From positions 1 to 12,416 of the forward strand of contig CAIUWU010000100.1 of the NCBI GenBank assembly GCA_903902945.1: a stretch of DNA of 12,416 nt. Direction: 5' to 3'. A model generated the notes under the pieces. It ran no database searches. It worked only from the letters and a program-made list of their open reading frames with translations, and was not told the DNA's origin. The translations under genes and the position numbers were made by a program. How positions within the stretch are numbered: the stretch's first letter is position 1; every line of letters starts with the position of its first letter. This document shows positions 6,560 through 12,416 of the stretch, in pieces. This stretch comes from an uncultured Pseudomonadota bacterium (GTDB taxonomy: Bacteria > Pseudomonadota > Gammaproteobacteria > Methylococcales > Methylomonadaceae).

Positions 6560-9500
6560 ATGGATTTGCAACGCGCTTTGGGTCTGGGTAATGAGGATCA
6601 GGATCCGGTGGTGTTTCGTCGTCAGTTACACCTGTATATCAATCTCAAATTAGCTTCTTGCGGACAGCCGTTATGCGTTAATGATGACATAGAAGGCTTG
6701 ATTTCCACTGCAGAAGATTTACTGAAAAATTATTACGAAAAAAGCCATCAGTTAGCCGGCGAAGCCCTGTATCCGGCTGATCGCAGAATACAGGACTTCC
6801 TGGATCGCTATTTAGCCGACTTAGCGCTAACCGATATTCCAAAACTTCCCGCGATTACTTTCGAACTGGATCGTCACGGTGTCGCCAGAGAATTGTCGCT
6901 ACCGATAGGGGAAGATCAGTTTATTTCCGAAATAGTCTCCAGCTATCGGGTCAAACAAGGCGTGTTACATAATCCGGCCAGAGACCGGCGTACTACCGAG
7001 GGTTCATTTCATATTGCCGAAGGCGGATTACCGGTTCCGGCTGACAAGAAACAGGTCCCTAAACTGACTTTTGCACGGATGCTGGAAGCGGCACTCAATC
7101 CCCCGGATGATTTGCTGGTGTTACCGTTTACAGCCAATCAGGCACAGCCGGCCAAAATGTTTGCTTCTTTGTTACTCAGACCGGTCATTTGCCCTGAAAT
7201 ACCGGGAATCGAAGCAGAAAAGTCGATGGAAATCCGCTTTTTTGCGCCGGGTACGTTGGTGAGTAATCTGGATTTCGTGGAAAGTATTTTTGGTAACGGC
7301 GGCAATCCTGGTTTGCCTGAATATGATGCGGCACTGGATGTGCAGCATTGGTCCGGCCACAGTGGTTGCGTGATTTTGGCGCCGCATTTATCCAGATTGA
7401 CTAAACAGCAACTGGGACTTCCTCACTGGGATCAGGCCAGCCAACGCCAGCGTCAGGAAGGTATGTGCTGGAAGACGGCCGATGAACTGTATAACGAAGG
7501 CCAGGCTTTTAAACTGACAGCCCGTGATCGCAGTGGTGTGATCGTGACGTTGCTGGCTGATAATTATTATGGCTACTGTAAAAAAGAGATCAAAACCCAG
7601 ATCAGTTATGCCGCCAATTTATTCGGCCTTGCCGAAGAAGAGCATGCTGGGGGGGCGCTGGCATTTCAGCGTTTTAATCACGGCGATGAATTCGGTGTTG
7701 ACAGTTTTACCCGTGAGGCGGGCTACGATTTTGATGACATGGTGTCCCGCTATAGCGATGCCATGACTGTGCATCCTGAAGGCTATGCCGTCGACAACCA
7801 GTATCCCGATATCATTTATGTGCCGCAAGATTTGCGCATGAATGTCAATGGCCAGCAGATCAACTGGCATTATCAGGGCCAGAGTCGCAGTCTGCGCTTA
7901 CAGCCGGGCAAGGTCTATGTCCAGCCCAATGGCTATAAAATCGAAATGTGCAAGCATCCGGGAGCACCTTCCTGGCGGCTGGTCGGTACCTTGGCAGAAG
8001 GTACTTTTTGTCATAAACCCTGTACCGTCTCGGGTGGCGGCAAGTCGGAAATTTCCAAATCGATTGAAGATGCAGTGATTTATGCGCCGCTCTATGTCGA
8101 TGATCTGGAACAGGACCTCGACCGAGTGCAGGCAATTTTCGATTACGATTACAGCAATCGTTTCCTGCCCGAATATGCGCCGGAGAAAAAAGGCCCCAGC
8201 CGTAAAATCTTGAGTGCTGAGCGTAGCCTCGGCTCTGTGATCAAACTGCTGACACCATCACCCAGTCATACCGATCAATATAATCAGTGGCTGAAAACCA
8301 TTCCACCCGGCATTCTGGCGCTGGTGTTTCTGATCAAACGTTTTTACCGGCCTGAATGGGGTGATCGTTGGCGGGAATATTTATCGGTGGATGTGATCGA
8401 TGGTGCGCCGGCGCATGAATTGAAACTGAATCAGCGCAAGATCGTCGCTACCTATTTGAGAATGGGCTTCAATGAACAGGGCGGCTGGCGCACCTTCAAG
8501 GTTAGACAAGATTACATTGCCGCCGAAAAGATTCAGATGGAAGACGATATCAGCGCCTCTGTAGTGGTGCCGGTCGCTCAGATTGATGCCTTGCTGCCGG
8601 CAGCAAGGCATCAGCATAGCGTCAAATTGGTTGCTAACTGTGAATACCGGTTATTCCAGCGGCCCGATGACGCCATCGTACCGGGCTATGATAAGCAGAC
8701 CGAAGCCAATATGGCCGCTGCCGGTAATTTTATGGCCAACTTCGAGCCCTTACGTGCCGACACTTTAAATGCGGTGGTTGAAAACGTAACCACTTTTTCG
8801 CAATTTACCGCGCCCATGTATCAATTATTGTCAGAAGCGCAACGACAGGGTGATGGTTATGTGGTGTCTTCGGCTCATCCGAGACTGGTCGATGGCAAGC
8901 CATCCAAGAATCCCCGTTATCTGGAAACCCGTGCCGATCTGATTAAACCGATGCGCAAATATCTGGCGGAAATGGGCGCAAGACTGCATCGCAAAATACC
9001 GTTGACTGAAGCCGTTTGTCATCCGGTTGATGCGGTGCTGACTGGTCGGCGTAACAATCCGCCGGATGGGGCTATTCGCTCATTGGCGGTTTATAACCCG
9101 ATTCACTACCAGGAGTTGCCGGAACTGTTTATGGATTTTGTCTGTTCTTTGACCGGTAAATCACCCTCTACGACCGGGGCCGGTAGTGAAGGGGCCTTGA
9201 CCAAGGGGCCGTTCAATGCCTTGCGTCCTACCGCCGATCTGAATAATGCACTGGTGTCATTTATTTTGACCGGCTATGCCGGCTTCTCCAGTTCTGCGGG
9301 TTATATCGGGCCGAATATTCGGGTTGATCACGATGTCAGTTTGTTGATTCCTGAAATCTGGGCGCGTTTGCCGCACGCTGAACGTCAGCCGGATTATTTA
9401 ATCAAACAAGGCTTTCTGGAGCCGGTGTCAGACTTTGAATATCAAGGTAAACCGGTATTGGCCAGCCGTCTCGGTTATCGAATTACCAGTCGTTTTGTAC

Positions 9501-10036
9501 ATGGCCTGATGGGCAAAATGTTTGATAACCCCTACGCCGTGTTCAGCGAAGAGATTCTGCAGCCTGAGCGGCAGGACCTGGCTGTCTTCGTCGATGGGGT
9601 CAACAATATTGTCGAAACCCAGCAGAAAGTGGCTTTGCATTATTTTCAGGATGGCAGTATCGAAGAAGCCTGTCCGCCGCTGTCGGCGCTGTTATACATC
9701 ATGGCTTATGGTCACTATCAGGGTAAGGATGTCCACGATCCCGAAATACGCAGTTTGTTCAGCCGCGAGTCTTTGCTGAGTTCAGCCTGGTATCAGCACA
9801 GACTGTTGATTAAACAGCAGCGCGATGTGGCGTTGTGGCAGCGACATGTTGATACTTTATCGGTGTTTATTGCCAGTCCGCGAAATCGTGATCATGTCGC
9901 CAAGTTGCAGCTGAAAACCCGTTATGAACAGGCTCAGCAAAAGCTGCTGTTTTTGCAGACGGCGGCTTACCGGCATTCGCTGATTGGCACTCTCGGCGCT
10001 GATCCGCTGGCAACGGCTGATCAGACTGTGGCTTAA
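6560..10036 (+). CDS. Probable PPi-dependent phosphoenolpyruvate carboxykinase (large PEPCK-like protein)
   Basis: A cytoplasmic protein of 1158 residues without signal peptide or membrane helices. Three stretches recall PEPCK active-site motifs in the canonical order. NYYGYCKKEIKTQISY (335-350) resembles the YAGEMKKGIF substrate/metal loop of ATP-PEPCK, with Lys341/Lys342. TVSGGGKSEIS (489-499) resembles the kinase-1a P-loop GLSGTGKTTLS, with Lys495 and Ser496. YVDDLEQD (512-519) resembles the kinase-2 GDD. Total length is about twice that of ATP/GTP enzymes and matches the PPi-type PEPCK known from Propionibacterium and Entamoeba (about 1100-1150 residues). The C-terminal half holds Gly-rich, likely conserved blocks (TTGAGSEGALTKGPFNALRP, 871-890; SAGYIGPNIRVDHDVSLLIP, 912-931). 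The proposed reaction is PEP + CO2 + phosphate to oxaloacetate + PPi, reversible. It would suit a cell with PPi-linked glycolysis, as methanotrophs have. It stands alone with its own promoter and terminator. Nucleotide specificity cannot be proven by reading. Confidence 0.75.
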   Translation: MDLQRALGLGNEDQDPVVFRRQLHLYINLKLASCGQPLCVNDDIEGLISTAEDLLKNYYEKSHQLAGEALYPADRRIQDFLDRYLADLALTDIPKLPAITFELDRHGVARELSLPIGEDQFISEIVSSYRVKQGVLHNPARDRRTTEGSFHIAEGGLPVPADKKQVPKLTFARMLEAALNPPDDLLVLPFTANQAQPAKMFASLLLRPVICPEIPGIEAEKSMEIRFFAPGTLVSNLDFVESIFGNGGNPGLPEYDAALDVQHWSGHSGCVILAPHLSRLTKQQLGLPHWDQASQRQRQEGMCWKTADELYNEGQAFKLTARDRSGVIVTLLADNYYGYCKKEIKTQISYAANLFGLAEEEHAGGALAFQRFNHGDEFGVDSFTREAGYDFDDMVSRYSDAMTVHPEGYAVDNQYPDIIYVPQDLRMNVNGQQINWHYQGQSRSLRLQPGKVYVQPNGYKIEMCKHPGAPSWRLVGTLAEGTFCHKPCTVSGGGKSEISKSIEDAVIYAPLYVDDLEQDLDRVQAIFDYDYSNRFLPEYAPEKKGPSRKILSAERSLGSVIKLLTPSPSHTDQYNQWLKTIPPGILALVFLIKRFYRPEWGDRWREYLSVDVIDGAPAHELKLNQRKIVATYLRMGFNEQGGWRTFKVRQDYIAAEKIQMEDDISASVVVPVAQIDALLPAARHQHSVKLVANCEYRLFQRPDDAIVPGYDKQTEANMAAAGNFMANFEPLRADTLNAVVENVTTFSQFTAPMYQLLSEAQRQGDGYVVSSAHPRLVDGKPSKNPRYLETRADLIKPMRKYLAEMGARLHRKIPLTEAVCHPVDAVLTGRRNNPPDGAIRSLAVYNPIHYQELPELFMDFVCSLTGKSPSTTGAGSEGALTKGPFNALRPTADLNNALVSFILTGYAGFSSSAGYIGPNIRVDHDVSLLIPEIWARLPHAERQPDYLIKQGFLEPVSDFEYQGKPVLASRLGYRITSRFVHGLMGKMFDNPYAVFSEEILQPERQDLAVFVDGVNNIVETQQKVALHYFQDGSIEEACPPLSALLYIMAYGHYQGKDVHDPEIRSLFSRESLLSSAWYQHRLLIKQQRDVALWQRHVDTLSVFIASPRNRDHVAKLQLKTRYEQAQQKLLFLQTAAYRHSLIGTLGADPLATADQTVA

Positions 10037-10045
10037 AAGACCTTG

Positions 10046-10074
10046 ACAGCTCTGATCAGCACGATCAGAGCTGT
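10046..10074. terminator. Hairpin terminator shared by convergent genes
   Basis: ACAGCTCTGATC (10046-10057) pairs perfectly with GATCAGAGCTGT (10063-10074) around a 5-base loop. It starts 10 bases after the PEPCK-like stop, and its right arm touches the stop codon of the opposing gene. T-runs are short on both sides, but a 12-bp stem between convergent genes is a convincing terminator position. Confidence 0.7.
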
Positions 10075-10598
10075 TACAGATACTGATTTTTCAGGCTGAT
10101 GTAATGCTGACAGGAATATTCCAGAAAGGCTTTTTCAGTATCACTCAAGGGTCTGGCTGGTTTGGCCGGGGCGCCGACATACAGATAACCACTTTCCAGT
10201 TTTTTGCCCGGCGGCACCAATGCACCGGCACCCAGCATTACATAGTCTTCGATCACGGCACCGTCCATGACAATCGCGCCGATGCCTATCAGGCAATAAT
10301 CGCCAATCCTACAACCGTGAACCACGGCTCGATGGCCAATGGTGACCCCTTTGCCTATGGTTAACGGATGTCCGGCAGGGGAATGGTCGCCGGCATGAGA
10401 TACGTGCAGGACTGAACCATCCTGCACATTAGTGCCGTCGCCAATAGTGATTTTTTCGACATCGCCGCGCACCACAGCCGTAGGCCAGATGGAAACCTGA
10501 TTACCCAGGCTGACGTCACCGATCACTATTGCCGAATCATCGATAAAAACCTGCTGACCGAGTTGAGGCTGTTTATCTTTAAAAGAACGTATCGCCAC
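10074..10598 (-). CDS. Gamma-class carbonic anhydrase-like protein (YrdA type)
   Basis: This 174-residue left-handed beta-helix protein is built from hexapeptide repeats (SAIVIGDVSLGNQVSIWP, IGKGVTIGHRAVVHG, IGDYCLIGIGAIV). The three zinc-type histidines are present: His65 in VLHVSH, and His89 and His94 in IGHRAVVHG, with the same five-residue spacing as His117/His122 of the archaeal Cam enzyme. Arg44, Asp46 and Gln59 match other Cam active-site residues, while the Cam acidic loop is absent, as in the YrdA/PaaY group. The protein probably forms a cytoplasmic trimer. CO2 hydration is possible but often weak or unproven in this subgroup. Translation starts at GTG (10598), supported by a good AGGAG. 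It converges on the PEPCK-like gene, and a link through CO2/bicarbonate supply is conceivable but inferred only from position. Confidence 0.9.
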   Translation of the reverse strand: MAIRSFKDKQPQLGQQVFIDDSAIVIGDVSLGNQVSIWPTAVVRGDVEKITIGDGTNVQDGSVLHVSHAGDHSPAGHPLTIGKGVTIGHRAVVHGCRIGDYCLIGIGAIVMDGAVIEDYVMLGAGALVPPGKKLESGYLYVGAPAKPARPLSDTEKAFLEYSCQHYISLKNQYL

Positions 10599-10781
10599 GC
10601 TTGCTCCTAATCGCTACTGTTAAAAGCAATTGATGTTACGCAATAATCCCGCACTGTTCCAGTCGCCAGTCATTAAATAAAAGGTGTGTGAGATAGTGTT
10701 TCGGGTAAAATGCCCAGCCCTGAATTTGGAAGCGTTTGCATTGCATTGATCAGGATATTTGAACTTTTGAATCTAAAAATT
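10599..10781. other. Divergent intergenic region between the carbonic anhydrase-like gene and pgaB
   Basis: These 183 bases must hold both divergent promoters. A TAAAAT at 10706-10711 (plus) could be a -10 box for pgaB, but I find no good -35 partner. No clear promoter was found for the minus-strand gene. The frame of pgaB stays open upstream, with an in-frame ATG at 10710 and a TTG at 10767, so its start is not fully settled. No stable hairpin or RNA gene was recognised. Confidence 0.4.
10604..10608 (-). promoter_or_regulatory. Ribosome binding site fixing a GTG start
   Basis: On the minus strand AGGAG ends 5 bases before the GTG at 10598. This decides the start of the carbonic anhydrase-like gene in favour of GTG and gives the family-typical N terminus MAIRSFKDKQP. 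Confidence 0.7.
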
Positions 10782-12416
10782 ATGAGCCTGTTTGCCCGAT
10801 TATTTTTGACGCTGTTATTTCTAATATCCCTGTCTGCCAAGGCTGTCGAAACGCCCGCCGGTAGTTTTATTGTTCTTAATTATCATGACATTCTCGAAGA
10901 AGAAGAGCGGGTTCCGCCGTTCGATCGGATCGGGGTTTGTAAACAACATCTCGACCAACATTTCGCTTGGCTGAAAAAAAATAATTATCACGTTATCAGC
11001 GTTCAGGATGTACTAGATGCCATGAAAGGCGAGAAAGCCTTGCCCAGTAATGCCGTGATGCTGACTTTTGATGACGGTTATCTGAGTTTCTATACCCGGG
11101 CGATGCCCTTACTAAAAAAATACCAGTATCCTGCTACCTTGGCGGTGGTTGGTAACTGGCTGGAACAGCAGACGGTTCCCGGCGTTAAACCGCTGATGAC
11201 ACCGGCACAGATTCGGGAAGTGATGAACACCGGTTTGGTTGAAATTGCTTCCCATACCCATGATCTGCATCAAAGTATTCCGGCCAATCCCCAAGGCAAC
11301 AGTCAGAGCGCGGTGACTACCCGCTTGTACAGTGCTGAATACGATGAATATGAAAATGACGAAAGTTATCGTAAGCGGCTGTTTTATGAGATTGATAAAA
11401 GCTCTGAGCGACTGTTCCAGATTACCGGTAAGCGCCCACGGGTCATGGTCTGGCCATTCGGTGAATACAATACGATTGCCTTAGAAGCCGCCAAAATGGC
11501 CGGTATGACCATCACCATGGGTTTGAATGATGGTGTCAATACCTTGGCTGATGCGCCAGTGATGAAGCGCATGATGATTGCCGATGATCCCGATGCCAAA
11601 CGCTTTGCCGAAACGGTTAAAACCCAGCGGGTTGATCAGCAGTTGCGGGTGGCCCATGTCGATATGGATTACATCTATGATGAAGATGAAAACCAGACCA
11701 ACCGCAATTTGTCAGCCTTGCTGGAGCGTATCAAGGCCAGCGGTGCCAATACCGTATTTCTACAGGCTTATTCCGACCCTGATGGCGACGGTAATGCCGA
11801 TCAGCTGTATTTTCCCAATCGCCATTTGCCGGTCAGACGCGATATGTTTAATCATGTTGCGTTGCAATTACGGACCCGCGCCGGTGTCAAGGTTTACGCC
11901 TGGATGCCGATGATGGCTTATAAAGCCGATGTACCTTTGAAATGGTATGTCAAAGAGTGGCGCGATGGCGAACCGCAGATTTCGCGCCATATCTATACTC
12001 GTTTATCGCCATTCAATCCTGAAGCCAGGCAGTTTGTCGGTGATCTGTATGAAGATCTGGCCAAGCATTGCAGCTTTAACGGCATCTTGTTTCATGATGA
12101 CGGTATCTTGTCCGATTTTGAAGATGTCTCACCGCTGGCGATGGATGTGACCCGTAATGTCTGGGGGTTGCCGGGGGACTTTGATAAAATTCACGCCTCA
12201 CCCGAGTTGCGGATGCGCTGGGCCCAATATAAATCCGAGTTTCTTGGGCAGTTCACCGACTATCTGACCGATAAAGTGCGTTTCTACAGACCTTACATTA
12301 AAACCGCACGTAATTTCTATGCTTTGCCATTGCTGCAGCCTTACAGCGAAGAATGGTATGCACAGTCCTTTCCGGTCTTCATGCAACACTATGACTATGT
12401 GGCGATCGAAGCAATG
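10782..12416 (+). CDS. pgaB: Poly-beta-1,6-N-acetylglucosamine N-deacetylase PgaB (3' end outside window)
   Basis: 545 residues are visible and the frame is open to the right edge; E. coli PgaB has 672. A signal peptide (1-21, MSLFARLFLTLLF to AKA) is followed by a polysaccharide deacetylase domain with YHDI (34-37), LTFDDG (Asp97/Asp98) and SHTHDLH (His158, His163, the HxxxxH metal pair). From about 285 the PgaB-type glycoside-hydrolase-like C-terminal domain begins, with VDMDYIYD, FLQAYSDPDGDG and the conserved ILFHDDGILSDFED (435-448). PgaB partly deacetylates PNAG in the periplasm, so that the biofilm polymer can be exported, and its C-terminal domain can cleave the deacetylated polymer. 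Unlike E. coli PgaB there is no lipobox cysteine, so a soluble or signal-peptidase-I product is predicted. No pgaA lies upstream; the rest of the locus is presumably downstream. The ATG at 10782 is preferred because it places the signal peptide correctly, although its ribosome site is weak. Confidence 0.92.
   Translation, partial: MSLFARLFLTLLFLISLSAKAVETPAGSFIVLNYHDILEEEERVPPFDRIGVCKQHLDQHFAWLKKNNYHVISVQDVLDAMKGEKALPSNAVMLTFDDGYLSFYTRAMPLLKKYQYPATLAVVGNWLEQQTVPGVKPLMTPAQIREVMNTGLVEIASHTHDLHQSIPANPQGNSQSAVTTRLYSAEYDEYENDESYRKRLFYEIDKSSERLFQITGKRPRVMVWPFGEYNTIALEAAKMAGMTITMGLNDGVNTLADAPVMKRMMIADDPDAKRFAETVKTQRVDQQLRVAHVDMDYIYDEDENQTNRNLSALLERIKASGANTVFLQAYSDPDGDGNADQLYFPNRHLPVRRDMFNHVALQLRTRAGVKVYAWMPMMAYKADVPLKWYVKEWRDGEPQISRHIYTRLSPFNPEARQFVGDLYEDLAKHCSFNGILFHDDGILSDFEDVSPLAMDVTRNVWGLPGDFDKIHASPELRMRWAQYKSEFLGQFTDYLTDKVRFYRPYIKTARNFYALPLLQPYSEEWYAQSFPVFMQHYDYVAIEAM

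Noticed and set aside
7649..7656. Run of Gs inside the PEPCK-like gene, considered as a sequencing-error frameshift
   Set aside because: The protein frame continues unbroken with plausible sequence on both sides (AEEEHAGGALAFQRF).
7172..7870. Minus-strand open frames inside the PEPCK-like gene
   Set aside because: These are antisense to a continuous 1158-codon frame with its own promoter and ribosome site. There is no ribosome site or motif for the minus-strand frames.
11578..11913. Open frame of 111 codons on the plus strand, plus another at 11947-12150
   Set aside because: Both overlap pgaB in another frame, where PgaB motifs are uninterrupted. Their translations are Met-, Ile- and Pro-rich and lack any family resemblance.
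1..12416. Possible mobile element, CRISPR array, toxin-antitoxin or defence system
   Set aside because: No transposase, integrase, long terminal repeats, regularly spaced repeats or defence-type domains were seen. The genes are housekeeping-like and compositionally even.

Overview
The window looks like chromosomal core sequence from a gammaproteobacterium, most plausibly a type I methanotroph or close relative (Methylococcales). This is inferred from protein character (Uup with its C-terminal domain, the long MetA form, SlyX, a PBP5-type carboxypeptidase with a SPOR domain, PgaB) and roughly 50% GC. It is not proven by any marker gene. There are nine long genes or gene fragments and one small gene below usual annotation cut-offs. 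I see no rRNA, tRNA, CRISPR array, insertion sequence or phage gene, and no gap between genes longer than about 235 bases.

Layout. Positions 1-2375 (+) hold the 3' end of a CinA-like gene overlapping uup, an ABC-F ATPase, by 10 bases. A 47-residue single-span membrane protein (+) follows and is closed by a hairpin at 2689-2719 that also closes the opposing metA unit. On the minus strand, a P-loop, kinase-like protein of unknown role (4653-3805) precedes metA (3791-2727) by 13 bases, so the two are probably cotranscribed. slyX (+) starts divergently from that unit and converges on a penicillin-binding-protein-type D-Ala-D-Ala carboxypeptidase (6326-4992, minus) so tightly that both stop codons lie within the four bases TTAA.

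A 233-base divergent intergenic region (6327-6559) carries a good promoter for the most interesting gene, a 1158-residue protein (6560-10036). It has PEPCK-like motifs in the right order: a YxG..KK substrate loop, an SGGGKS P-loop and a VDD kinase-2 motif. Together with its size, these make it a probable pyrophosphate-dependent PEP carboxykinase. It ends at a 12-bp hairpin that abuts the stop of a convergent gamma-class carbonic anhydrase-like gene (10598-10074, minus). Divergent from the latter is pgaB, the exopolysaccharide (PNAG) deacetylase, which runs off the right edge.

Functional links. The region mixes translation or DNA maintenance (Uup), methionine synthesis (MetA), cell-wall remodelling (carboxypeptidase-SPOR), C3/C4 carbon exchange (PPi-PEPCK candidate) and biofilm polysaccharide (PgaB). 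The likely physical units are cinA-uup, ATPase-metA and the pgaB locus; the rest look monocistronic. I see no defence or mobile system. The candidates for novelty are the PPi-PEPCK-like enzyme, the metA-linked P-loop protein and the small membrane protein.
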